Shown piece by piece: positions 1-7,514 of a stretch of DNA of 64,000 nt; the first letter of the stretch is position 1, and every line of letters starts with the position of its first letter. The notes below the pieces were generated by a model that was given only the letters and a program-made list of their open reading frames with translations, did not search any database and had not been told where the DNA came from. The position numbers were made by a program, and so were the translations under genes. Source of the stretch: Pseudoflavitalea sp. G-6-1-2 (GTDB lineage: Bacteria; Bacteroidota; Bacteroidia; Chitinophagales; Chitinophagaceae); contig NZ_JABBGB010000002.1 in the NCBI RefSeq assembly GCF_012927185.1, positions 1,736,001 to 1,800,000 of the forward strand, read 5' to 3'.

Positions 1-71
1 TCCTCCTTAAACTGGTAATTGATGTGACGGTTAACTGGCATGCAGGGGGTATGAGGTTGGAAAATATTTTT

Positions 72-650
72 TCAGGATTGCATAAAGAGCAGGAACAGGA
101 ATAAACTTCCGAGCCGCAAACGCAGTATGCGCAAGGCTTTTTTGATTTGTCCGGTTACAGTGGATTCCGAGATCTGCAGTTTCTCTGCAATATCCAGATG
201 ACTGAGATGTTCTTTTCTGCTCAGCTCGAATACTTCGCGCATGCGTGGAGGAAGCGCGGCAATTTCTTTTTCGATCTGTAGACTCATCTCCCGTGCTCTT
301 ACGAGATGATCGGTGGCAACAGGATCTTTATCGAGAAAATGCTGCAGTGAATCGATGTATTTTGCTTCGATCTTTTTATGTGTAAAGAGATCGAAGGCTG
401 CATTGCGAACAGCAGTGAAGAGATAGCTGCTCAGTGAAGTGCTGATGTTATAGTCGGCATGCCTGTTCCAGAGTTTGGTGAATACTTCCTGTACCACATC
501 TTTGGCTTCTTCACGATTGCCGAGTTTTTTGAATGCAAAGAGAAAGAGTCTGAGATGGTAGCGTTGATAAATGGCGGCAAATGCAGCATCACTGCCTTCT
601 GACAGCTTCGCTGCCAGCTCATGATCGTGCAGGTACTCATATTCAGCCAT
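72..650 (-). CDS. RNA polymerase sigma-70 factor, ECF type (FecI-like)
   Basis: A 192-residue ECF sigma factor. Region 2 is visible in the first half (LFLFAFKKLGNREEAKDVVQ, the core-RNAP and -10 contact segment) and region 4 near the C-terminus (LPPRMREVFELSRKEHLSH followed by a helix-turn-helix ending SESTVTGQIKKAL). The reading frame runs further upstream, but the methionine at 650 gives the normal family length and the extra residues look like noncoding DNA. In Bacteroidota this class often controls a FecR/SusC-type locus; no anti-sigma or TonB receptor gene is in the window, so its target is unknown. The C-terminus is unusually hydrophobic (LFLFLLF). Confidence 0.92.
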   Translation of the reverse strand: MAEYEYLHDHELAAKLSEGSDAAFAAIYQRYHLRLFLFAFKKLGNREEAKDVVQEVFTKLWNRHADYNISTSLSSYLFTAVRNAAFDLFTHKKIEAKYIDSLQHFLDKDPVATDHLVRAREMSLQIEKEIAALPPRMREVFELSRKEHLSHLDIAEKLQISESTVTGQIKKALRILRLRLGSLFLFLLFMQS

Positions 651-721
651 GGGGTGCAAGCCGGTTAGTGTTAGGTCAATTTCCGGCCAATTTACAAAAT
701 ACCAATAATAAACGCGCACAA

Positions 722-748
722 AAAACCCCACCTTTCCGGTGGGGTTTT
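722..748 (-). terminator. Intrinsic terminator, possibly bidirectional
   Basis: An 11-bp perfect stem (AAAACCCCACC / GGTGGGGTTTT) with a 5-base loop. A and T runs flank the GC core so it can act on both strands. It lies after the minus-strand gene ending at 853 and before the sigma-factor gene, which it would insulate. Confidence 0.8.
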
Positions 749-852
749 CAACCAATCATCGACCGCCCCAAAATCTTGCTGCACGGTTTCAATTCTTCAC
801 AGAAGATATACCGCCTTATTGCTGTTGTAATTCAGTTAGCCCTTTCCTTGAA

Positions 853-1146
853 TTATTTTCCGCCAGACGGAATCTTTTTCTCTGTCTTCTCAGGAATCTG
901 CACGGGCGTATCGATTTCGGGTTTATCAGAGTTGGTGATGTCGTTGTCTTCATTGGTAACCTTAGGCTGCTGGCCACTCTGATCTGGTTTCTGCCTGGGT
1001 TCCTTTTCGGGATAACCGCTCTGCTTGTGGCCCTTGTCGAAATTCTCATTGGTATTTCCGGTATTACCATGATTACCCTGATTCTTATCCTGTTGCTTGT
1101 TCGGATTTTGACCGCTCTGCGTTTTCGGATCTTCTTGCTTGTTCAT
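853..1146 (-). CDS. Small disordered hydrophilic protein, unknown
   Basis: Encodes 97 residues dominated by Lys, Gln, Asn, Pro, Asp and Gly, with no hydrophobic core, signal peptide or membrane segment. It reads as an intrinsically disordered protein. I do not recognise a named family. Support for coding comes from a clean ATG start, an intrinsic terminator about 105 bases past its stop, and consistent polar codon use over its length. The overlapping minus-strand frame at 816-1070 is Arg/Pro-rich and looks like a shadow. It is divergent from the response regulator at 1326. Function unknown. Confidence 0.6.
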   Translation of the reverse strand: MNKQEDPKTQSGQNPNKQQDKNQGNHGNTGNTNENFDKGHKQSGYPEKEPRQKPDQSGQQPKVTNEDNDITNSDKPEIDTPVQIPEKTEKKIPSGGK

Positions 1147-1325
1147 ACATTTTGTTTTAATGGTTCAACATTTAGATACATGAGGTGCTCTGCTCTATCT
1201 ATAAAAAAACCATACCTGTTGCCGGTTATGTATTGTGCAGGCAATTCAGTGAACAACTGAGGAGATTCCGCCATTATTTTTTTATCTTCATGGGGATTAT
1301 TCTAGTGTAAACGTTACAAACCCAC

Positions 1326-1757
1326 ATGCAAAAGCGCTTTATCCTCATTGCGGAAGACGATGCAGATGACCGCTTTCTCCTCCAGACAGCATTTGAAGAG
1401 AACGGTCTTACAGATCCACTTGAATTTGTGGAGAACGGCATCGAATTGATGGAATACCTCGACAAAGTTTTGCAAAACAAAACACTGGATATGAACTATC
1501 CGGGTTTTATACTGCTCGATCTGAATTTGCCGAAAAAAGACGGAAGGGAAGTTTTGAAAGAAATAAAGCAGCATCCTGAGCTGCGGAAGATTCCTGTGGT
1601 AGTGTTCACTACCGCAAAGAATGAAAATGAAATTAAACGATGTTATGAAGCAGGCGCCAACTCTTACGTGGTGAAGCCCGTGAGTTTTGAGGCATTGGTG
1701 AATGTAATCCGCGAATTACGCAATTACTGGTTCAATACAGCATCAGTTCCTGCATAA
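1326..1757 (+). CDS. Single-domain response regulator (CheY/Rcp1-like)
   Basis: A 143-residue stand-alone receiver domain. Acidic pocket residues E10, D11 and D12, the phosphoacceptor D65 (in LLDLNLPKKDG), T95 and K117 are all in the expected places. No output domain follows. The long loop between the second helix and the D65 strand resembles the Rcp1-type receivers that partner bacteriophytochrome-like histidine kinases. No kinase gene is adjacent, so the partner must be elsewhere. It probably relays phosphate or binds a protein rather than DNA. Confidence 0.93.
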   Translation: MQKRFILIAEDDADDRFLLQTAFEENGLTDPLEFVENGIELMEYLDKVLQNKTLDMNYPGFILLDLNLPKKDGREVLKEIKQHPELRKIPVVVFTTAKNENEIKRCYEAGANSYVVKPVSFEALVNVIRELRNYWFNTASVPA

Positions 1758-1767
1758 CCATTACCCG

Positions 1768-2103
1768 CTACTGCGATATTCTTTTTTTCTTTTTGAATAA
1801 TCCTGACAACAGACCCGCTGCTTTTTCTGCTACATAACCTGTAGCAAGATTTCTGATCATGGGTGCGCCTGTTTTTCTGAGCAGCAGTCCCAGTGCGAGG
1901 TTCAGGCCGGTTGCAATAAGTCCTTTTCCTCCACCTGATGTGAATTTGCCGACGGTGCTGATCAGCTTTGCAGCTGGCGCTACCTGTTGTTTCATCACGG
2001 CCCATTTTTCGGCCACTACTTCCTGCTGCAAGGCCAGCTGACGACGCAGCATCGCTTCTTCGCGCAGCAGATCATCGTAGGATTGTATGTTTTGCTTACT
2101 CAT
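1768..2103 (-). CDS. Unknown protein with hydrophobic centre, paired with YqjE-like protein
   Basis: A 111-residue protein with a polar helical N-terminus, a Gly-rich moderately hydrophobic middle (about 58-78) and a basic tail (LFKKKKR). It overlaps the upstream holin-like gene by 8 bases and is surely co-transcribed with it. In other Bacteroidota such genes sit with YtxH/YqjE-type envelope stress proteins; that role is inference. The two genes point toward the response regulator at 1326, with only ten bases between the convergent stops. No catalytic motif is seen. Confidence 0.75.
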   Translation of the reverse strand: MSKQNIQSYDDLLREEAMLRRQLALQQEVVAEKWAVMKQQVAPAAKLISTVGKFTSGGGKGLIATGLNLALGLLLRKTGAPMIRNLATGYVAEKAAGLLSGLFKKKKRISQ

Positions 2104-2440
2104 ATATTTTGCGGATGATGCTATTTCTTATCCAGTTGAAAATTGGTTTTCTGGCCAGTACTACAATAACAGCGAGCAATACAAACAATGCAGCGGTTAG
2201 CAGATAGCCAAGTGCGGGATCGTTGAGTTTCTTCCCCAACCAGTACGCGAATGCAAGACCGAGAAAGAAAACTGCGAGCCCCCATAGACTGGCTATTTTC
2301 AGCCATACGCCCGCCCATGCAATGAGGGTAGATGATTTTTTGGCAGCGTTCACCATGGTGAGTTTGTAGTAAGTCTGGGCAAGACCGATCACATCATCTG
2401 CCAACTGGTCGGTTTCCGTTCTTTCTGCTGCTTCGGGCAT
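2096..2440 (-). CDS. Phage holin family / YqjE-like membrane protein
   Basis: A 114-residue protein with a polar N-terminus and two strong transmembrane segments around residues 40-65 and 75-95, separated by a short charged turn (GKKLNDPALG). This is the layout of the Actinobacteriota/Proteobacteria/Bacteroidota holin superfamily III (DUF1469, YqjE). Despite the name these chromosomal proteins are not thought to be phage lysis proteins; they are small inner-membrane proteins often linked to stress. First gene of a two-gene unit with 1768-2103. Confidence 0.8.
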   Translation of the reverse strand: MPEAAERTETDQLADDVIGLAQTYYKLTMVNAAKKSSTLIAWAGVWLKIASLWGLAVFFLGLAFAYWLGKKLNDPALGYLLTAALFVLLAVIVVLARKPIFNWIRNSIIRKIYE

Positions 2441-2570
2441 ATTGTTGATTTTTAGTTACTGGAACGATATTTTCTACTAAAAAACAGTGCCTTACCTGTT
2501 GAAGAAATAAATGCTGACCACCATCGAACAACTTAACAAGCCAACATTACGTTAGTTCAATAAAGGAGAA

Positions 2571-2912
2571 TTGGGAAACCGCAGAAAAATATTGATCATT
2601 GACGATGAGCAAGACCTTTGCCGCCTGCTGCAATTGTATTTCTTCCGGCGCGGTTATCTCGTAGAAATCACCCATACACTGGGAGATGGCGTGAAAGCTA
2701 TGAAAAACTTTCTCCCCGATATTCTCTTTCTCGACAACAATTTACCAGACGGTACAGGTTGGGCACAGGTTGCGTATTTCATGCAGATAAATCCAGACCT
2801 GAAGCTCTATCTCATGAGCGGATTTCAGCCTGAAGCGCCCCATATCGAAGGGGTGCAATACACTTTACTTACCAAGCCTATTTCATTCTCGGATCTCGAT
2901 CATCAGTTGTAA
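2571..2912 (+). CDS. Single-domain response regulator, TTG start
   Basis: A 113-residue receiver domain with D11/D12, phosphoacceptor D55 (FLDNNLPDG), S83 in the Thr/Ser position and K102 (TKP). The start is TTG at 2571: an in-frame stop lies at 2553, no ATG is available, and a purine-rich AAAGGAGAA site sits immediately before it. The domain ends soon after the last strand, so it is slightly short at the C-terminus but retains every signalling residue. No kinase is nearby. It is the second orphan receiver within 1.3 kb and is about equally distant from typical DNA-binding regulators. Confidence 0.9.
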   Translation: MGNRRKILIIDDEQDLCRLLQLYFFRRGYLVEITHTLGDGVKAMKNFLPDILFLDNNLPDGTGWAQVAYFMQINPDLKLYLMSGFQPEAPHIEGVQYTLLTKPISFSDLDHQL

Positions 2913-2921
2913 AAACAATGG

Positions 2922-3911
2922 TTATCCCAGTTGTTTCATGTAGCTGAGCCAGTCGATCATGCGGCTCGTATAGCCGTATTCGTTATCGAACCAGGTGATC
3001 AGTTTCAGGTGATTGCCTACTACGGTGGTGAGGGTTCCGTCTACGATCACAGAATGGGTATTGCCTTTGATATCCAGCGATACCAGCGGATCTTCCGTGT
3101 ATTCGAGAATGCCCTTGTACTCGTTCTTTGCGGCTGTGCGGAAGAGCTGATTGATCTGCTCTTTGCTCACTTTATTGCTGAGCTGCAGCGTAAAATCTGC
3201 GAGTGCTCCGTTGGCTACGGGTACGCGGGTGGAAACTGCAGCGATCTTTCCGCCCATCATGGGGAACAGTTTCTCCAGCGATGTTTGCAGATCGATTTCT
3301 ACAGGGATGATGCTCTCTGCGGCGGCTCTGCCACGGCGGAACTGACTATGTGGTGCATCTACCAACGCCTGACGCGATGTGTAGGAATGCAGAATATTCA
3401 GCTGAACCGATTCGATGCCAATGGCATTGAGGATATAGAGAATGTGAGTGGAGCAATTGGTCATGCAGCCGCCCGGCGAAATAATGCGGGTATCGGCGCT
3501 GAGGGCATGCTGATTGAAGCCATAGATCATCAGCGGAATGTCGGCTGATCCGGTTGTAGACAACAGCACTTTTCCGGCTCCCGATTCGAGGTGGATACTG
3601 GCTCCGGCCTTGTTGCTGAACATGCCGGTACATTCGAGCACCACATCTACTTTCAGCTCTTTCCAGGGCAATTTGGAGGGATCCGGCTGGCGGAATACGG
3701 CGATGGATTTTCCATCTACCTGCAAGTGATTGTCTTCCAGCACAGTAGACGACGGAAATGTACCATAAACCGAATCGTAACGGAGCAGGTAGGCAAGGTT
3801 GGCAGGTTCCATGATGTCATTTACTGCAACCAGTTCTATTTCGGGGTGGTTAACCAGACGGCGGAAAAGCAGGCGACCGATTCTGCCCATCCCATTGATG
3901 GCTATTCGCAT
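2922..3911 (-). CDS. gap: Glyceraldehyde-3-phosphate dehydrogenase, variant active-site motif
   Basis: A 329-residue GAPDH. The NAD-binding GMGRIGR motif is at residues 7-13, the catalytic Cys is exactly at 149, the general-base His at 175 (LHSYTSRQ), the phosphate-binding RRGRAAAESIIP segment follows, and WFDNEYGYTSR is near the C-terminus. The hallmark SCTTNC is here GCMTNC: the nucleophile is kept, but Ser148 is Gly and Thr150 is Met. In the family Ser148 and Thr150 contribute to the phosphate site, so substrate or cofactor preference may differ. It could be a second GAPDH or an erythrose-4-phosphate dehydrogenase-like enzyme. No other glycolytic gene is adjacent. Confidence 0.88.
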   Translation of the reverse strand: MRIAINGMGRIGRLLFRRLVNHPEIELVAVNDIMEPANLAYLLRYDSVYGTFPSSTVLEDNHLQVDGKSIAVFRQPDPSKLPWKELKVDVVLECTGMFSNKAGASIHLESGAGKVLLSTTGSADIPLMIYGFNQHALSADTRIISPGGCMTNCSTHILYILNAIGIESVQLNILHSYTSRQALVDAPHSQFRRGRAAAESIIPVEIDLQTSLEKLFPMMGGKIAAVSTRVPVANGALADFTLQLSNKVSKEQINQLFRTAAKNEYKGILEYTEDPLVSLDIKGNTHSVIVDGTLTTVVGNHLKLITWFDNEYGYTSRMIDWLSYMKQLG

Positions 3912-4233
3912 AGGTTTCTTACATTAAAGCAGGCGCAAATATAGCTGAACCTGACTTTCTAAATGCGGTAAATCGGTAAACAACTGATAATCAAGGACGA
4001 AAAATTAACAATTTCTAAAATTTACCAGCGGTAGATGGTTGGTGCTTTTCGGAATCTATTATTGTCTTACATTTGACCTGACCTGATCCTGTGGAAATCG
4101 CTCAAACCAACCTACGTTTTTTCGCCTTACCAGGCTCATTAAATTCTACCCCCGGTTAAACGGGAAGCCAACTGACTTACTACCATTAATTCTTCTTTTT
4201 TTGTAAACTTTTAAAAGAGTGGAGGAGATCCGT
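3912..4233. other. Divergent intergenic region with a long leader
   Basis: About 320 bases between the GAPDH start and the next plus-strand gene. I see no ORF. It contains a TACATTTG box at 4068-4075, a small CCCG/CGGG hairpin near 4150-4165, and a T-rich stretch before a strong ribosome site. The distance from the box to the start codon implies a 5' leader of about 150 bases. Confidence 0.4.
4039..4075 (+). promoter_or_regulatory. Putative Bacteroidota promoter for 4234-4497
   Basis: TACATTTG at 4068-4075 matches the Bacteroidota -7 consensus TAnnTTTG. A TTGG at 4039-4042 could be the -33 element, at slightly longer than ideal spacing. Assigned by pattern only. Confidence 0.4.
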
Positions 4234-4497
4234 ATGTATTCTTATGCTCTGTTAGAGACTGGCTGTTATTACCTGGTACAGGAGAAAGAAGATAGTCCTG
4301 TTACCCTTATCAAGATTACTGTTGATACGGACCATTGTCTGTACGTTACGCGCTACGCAGAAAGTCCGGTTATGGAATGGAAGAAAAAGAATGATCCCAT
4401 TTTCGATATACTGGAATTACTGAGTGACGATAAAGTGCAGGAATGGCAGAGCGTATACAACGATGAAGATGCGTACTACGAAGAGGATGATGAATAA
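4234..4497 (+). CDS. Small acidic protein, unknown
   Basis: Encodes 87 residues. The ATG at 4234 is chosen over the in-frame GTG at 4219 because GGAGGAG lies six bases before it, an unusually strong Shine-Dalgarno site for this phylum. The protein is soluble, Tyr/Trp-containing and ends in an acidic tail (DEDAYYEEDDE). I do not recognise a named family. The strong ribosome site and long leader suggest high or regulated expression. Followed by a hairpin shared with the convergent gene at 4554. Confidence 0.72.
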   Translation: MYSYALLETGCYYLVQEKEDSPVTLIKITVDTDHCLYVTRYAESPVMEWKKKNDPIFDILELLSDDKVQEWQSVYNDEDAYYEEDDE

Positions 4498-4505
4498 AAA
4501 ATCAT

Positions 4506-4527
4506 AGCGGGGTCTTATGGCCCCGCT
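4506..4527. terminator. Hairpin between convergent genes
   Basis: A 7-bp stem, AGCGGGG / CCCCGCT, with an 8-base loop. On the minus strand it is followed by ATGATTTTTTA, so it best serves the gene at 4554-4802; it also lies 9 bases past the stop of 4234-4497. Confidence 0.6.
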
Positions 4528-4553
4528 GCCACTTCATTTCTATGTAATCAATT

Positions 4554-4802
4554 TTATCTGCTGCCCCGGAGCATTCCAATGAGAACGAGCAATACCACTG
4601 CTCCTCCGGTGGCAACCAGCAGACTGCCGAATGTACCTCCGCCAACACTGATGTTCAGTGTTCTTGCAAGCCATCCACCAATTACTGCTCCTACGATTCC
4701 GATTACAATATTTCCCAGCAATCCGAAACCTCCGCCTTTAGTGATCAGACCAGCGAGCCATCCGGCGATGGCGCCGATCAGAATGAACCATAAAAAGTGC
4801 AT
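4554..4802 (-). CDS. GlsB/YeaQ/YmgE family stress membrane protein
   Basis: An 82-residue, very hydrophobic, Gly-rich protein with three closely packed membrane helices and the family signature GAIAGWLAGLITKGGGFG near the N-terminus, then NIVIGIVGAVIGGWL. This matches the transglycosylase-associated (PF04226) small membrane proteins induced by envelope or general stress. The molecular function is not established. It stands alone, convergent with the small acidic gene at 4234. Confidence 0.92.
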   Translation of the reverse strand: MHFLWFILIGAIAGWLAGLITKGGGFGLLGNIVIGIVGAVIGGWLARTLNISVGGGTFGSLLVATGGAVVLLVLIGMLRGSR

Positions 4803-4896
4803 ACAATTCAGATTTAATTGGTAAAAATATCTCTACCCACAAATTCCGTTCTATATTGCAATATATCGTTTCCCGATCGTCATATAAAATATTTCA

Positions 4897-5802
4897 ATGA
4901 ACTATCCTGAGGATAAGTACGGCTCTACAAAGAAATGGCTATTGGTGATCATCAGCGCGCTTACGGTACTCCCCCTGGCTCCGCTGATCAACCGGTATAT
5001 TCCGCCCATCATGATCGGAAACTGGAACCTCGATCTCACCATTTCCATCGCTGTAGCTGCTGTGCTCACCTGGCTGATACTTCGTTTATTTCGCTTTCTG
5101 CTCATTCCCGCTGTGGCACTGCTGGTGCTGGTGCTGCTGTACAATCAGCTCACCAACGGATACGGTTTCAAAAGCATCATGAGCGATTACAAAACCATGG
5201 TAGAGCAGAACTGGGGACGAAAAGGACAGAAGGAAACCGACCTCATTTTAAATCCCGGTTTCTTCGAAGGCCCGCTCACCAAAACAGTGAAGGCATTACA
5301 ATCGAAAGTAGATTCGCAGGATTCCATTGTTCGCAATTTCTCTGTACAGCATTCACTCGAATTCTTCGACGATTATCACACAAAATACGGCCCTATTGTA
5401 AGGCAGCTCTCGCTGTTCAAATACATCAATGCCAATTTCAAATATGTGTCCGATTCGCAGCGCGATGAATACTTCGCCACTGCACGCGAAACCATTCTCA
5501 ACGGAATGGGAGGCGACTGCGATGATCATACCATACTGATGACCTCAGCGCTCAAGGCCATTGGCGGACATTGCAGAATGGTGCTCACCGAAGGGCATCT
5601 CTATCCTGAATTATATGTGGGAGATGATAAAGCATTTGAAAGAATGCAGCAGGCCATCATTCACCTCTTCAGCGATCAGCCGATTGAAAATATTTTCTAT
5701 CACGAACAGGATGGTCAATACTGGATAAACCTCGATTATACGGCGAAATATCCCGGTGGTCCCTACCTCAGTGAAAAAGCATTTGCTATAATTGACCTGT
5801 AA
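4897..5802 (+). CDS. Membrane-anchored transglutaminase-like protein
   Basis: A 301-residue protein with three N-terminal membrane segments (roughly 13-31, 46-63 and 66-85), then a soluble transglutaminase-like domain. The probable catalytic triad is Cys208 in GGDCDDH, a His at 234 (EGHLYPELYV) and Asp280 (WINLDYTAKYPGG). The family includes transglutaminases and cysteine proteases; no substrate can be named. The following membrane-protein gene starts 59 bases later after a TGAAACAG/CTGTTTCA inverted repeat (5814-5845). Confidence 0.85.
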   Translation: MNYPEDKYGSTKKWLLVIISALTVLPLAPLINRYIPPIMIGNWNLDLTISIAVAAVLTWLILRLFRFLLIPAVALLVLVLLYNQLTNGYGFKSIMSDYKTMVEQNWGRKGQKETDLILNPGFFEGPLTKTVKALQSKVDSQDSIVRNFSVQHSLEFFDDYHTKYGPIVRQLSLFKYINANFKYVSDSQRDEYFATARETILNGMGGDCDDHTILMTSALKAIGGHCRMVLTEGHLYPELYVGDDKAFERMQQAIIHLFSDQPIENIFYHEQDGQYWINLDYTAKYPGGPYLSEKAFAIIDL

Positions 5803-5861
5803 GGGGGCTTGACTGAAACAGAATAATTAGTAAATTACTGTTTCAACCCTCTGCCGCTAAC

Positions 5862-6500
5862 ATGCTTGTAACCCAAATCACAGGAATCATTTCCTCCTGG
5901 TCTACACTGGTTATTCCTGTGCTCTTTCTTGTACTGCGGCCGCAGCGGCTACAGCATGTTCACTGGCTGATACTGGTTTACTCTTTACTCCTCTTCAGTT
6001 CGGACCGCCTGCAGGATCTCAATGCCATTCGCGGCATTCAGTTTCATATCTCATTTGTATTTGTACTGCTGGAGTATGCGCTGCTCAGCACTTTCATGTA
6101 TATCGTATTGCAGAAGAAGCGCAATCTGCGATGGGTAATGGCAGGTTCGGGCATTTTTGCAGTAATGGCATGTATCGCATGGGTTCAGTGGGGAACTTCT
6201 TTCTTTGGCAGCATCCGTGGCATTTCTGTGATACTGCTGATCAGTTATATCATGTTCTTTTATCTGGAATGGATCACGGCCGAAAACTTCGAGCCCATTC
6301 AAAACCGGGTAGAGTTCTGGATGGTGACCGGTGCATTGCTCTATCTGGCGGGCAACTTTTTTTACTTCATCACCATTCACAATCCCATCAATGCGGGACT
6401 GCTGATACATAATATGGTGAACATGCTGCGCAATGCGGCATTTGCAGCAGCCATCATTCAATCTTACAATACAGGTAAATATTCCGGCAGCAATAATTAG
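5862..6500 (+). CDS. Multi-span membrane protein, unknown
   Basis: A 212-residue protein with about seven hydrophobic segments evenly spaced through its length and only a short polar tail. No catalytic or transport signature is recognised. The spacing of helices and the short loops resemble the unclassified 7TM proteins that in Bacteroidota are sometimes fused to histidine kinases, but no kinase domain follows. Its stop overlaps the stop of the convergent gene 6497-7279 by four bases; that gene encodes another protein of the same general topology. Confidence 0.75.
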   Translation: MLVTQITGIISSWSTLVIPVLFLVLRPQRLQHVHWLILVYSLLLFSSDRLQDLNAIRGIQFHISFVFVLLEYALLSTFMYIVLQKKRNLRWVMAGSGIFAVMACIAWVQWGTSFFGSIRGISVILLISYIMFFYLEWITAENFEPIQNRVEFWMVTGALLYLAGNFFYFITIHNPINAGLLIHNMVNMLRNAAFAAAIIQSYNTGKYSGSNN

Positions 6501-7279
6501 TAAGCGGAGAAGAAGGAGTCTGCTTCCTTTTTACGCGGTTCGTCCATCGGATCGATATCGCTGTTTCGGCTGCGGATTCTGCCGGCTTCGGTTCTTCTGA
6601 TGATGAGGTAGGCAACGCTGCCAACCAATACACCTACAATGCTGGAGATATAGTACAGAATATAGTTATCTGTGGTATTCGAGACCTGCGTATAGAAGTA
6701 ATCGAAGATATAAATGATCACATACGTTCCGTACTGAAAAAGCAGTCCTGCATTGATCAGCAGCATGGCTTTTTCGCGGTTGGAATGCTGCAGTTTTCTC
6801 AGCTGGCAAACAACATCCCAGATAATGATCAGGTGAACCAATATCAAACCCACGCCCAGCAAGTATTTCAGCGCATCGAAATTGAAGCCCTGAATAAATG
6901 GATTTATACATAATGCCAGCAGGTAAATGGGTAGCGCCACTCTGGTGAGATTTCTGATGCCCCTGATTTTTGTGGTGAAGCAGATGATGGCAATCACAAT
7001 GGGCATATCGAGCATATTGTAAATAACGCTGATGTTGACCATGGCGTTTTCTGAAATGCCGGGAAGCAGGTCGCAGAGATTCACCGTTGCGCCAACCGCC
7101 CAGTAAAGAGCAAAAAGCATCAAAGGAGTTTCCTTCCACAGTTTCCTGATTGCTACGATCACAATGGGCAGAAAATAAGCCACGACCGTCAGCACTGATA
7201 TCACCTGATATAATTGATTTTTCACTGCTCTTTCGTTACAGTACAAAAGCGTTGAACTTGCAACAAATATTGTACACAT
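6497..7279 (-). CDS. Multi-span membrane protein, unknown
   Basis: Up to 260 residues with about seven predicted membrane helices, then a charged cytoplasmic tail rich in Arg, Asp and Lys. No recognised family. The first 18 residues look unlike a natural N-terminus (MCTIFVASSTLLYCNERA), and a GTG codon at the following Val (VKNQLYQVISV) may be the true start. It is convergent with 5862-6500 and shares overlapping stop codons with it. The similar size and topology of the two proteins suggests distant paralogy, not verified. Confidence 0.68.
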   Translation of the reverse strand: MCTIFVASSTLLYCNERAVKNQLYQVISVLTVVAYFLPIVIVAIRKLWKETPLMLFALYWAVGATVNLCDLLPGISENAMVNISVIYNMLDMPIVIAIICFTTKIRGIRNLTRVALPIYLLALCINPFIQGFNFDALKYLLGVGLILVHLIIIWDVVCQLRKLQHSNREKAMLLINAGLLFQYGTYVIIYIFDYFYTQVSNTTDNYILYYISSIVGVLVGSVAYLIIRRTEAGRIRSRNSDIDPMDEPRKKEADSFFSAY

Positions 7280-7514
7280 TTAATATTTCAGTAATTGTAC
7301 TCCGCAAATCCTGCATAAAATACGATGAATTGAATAATAAATACGTTCAGCAGCATGGCTAATACGAGGATAACCACTGTTGTCCCTTCAATGTCTACCG
7401 CTCAACTGCTGTAATGGCCTGCTAGACTGCACTTCTGCCACCTACGTATAGCAGTGGCAACACGGCTTTCTTTTCGTTATATTTATACTAACTGAACCTT
7501 TTCAAATCATACAT

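Noticed and set aside
2096-2440. Prophage, from the holin family name
   Set aside because: No phage genes nearby; chromosomal YqjE-type proteins share the name.
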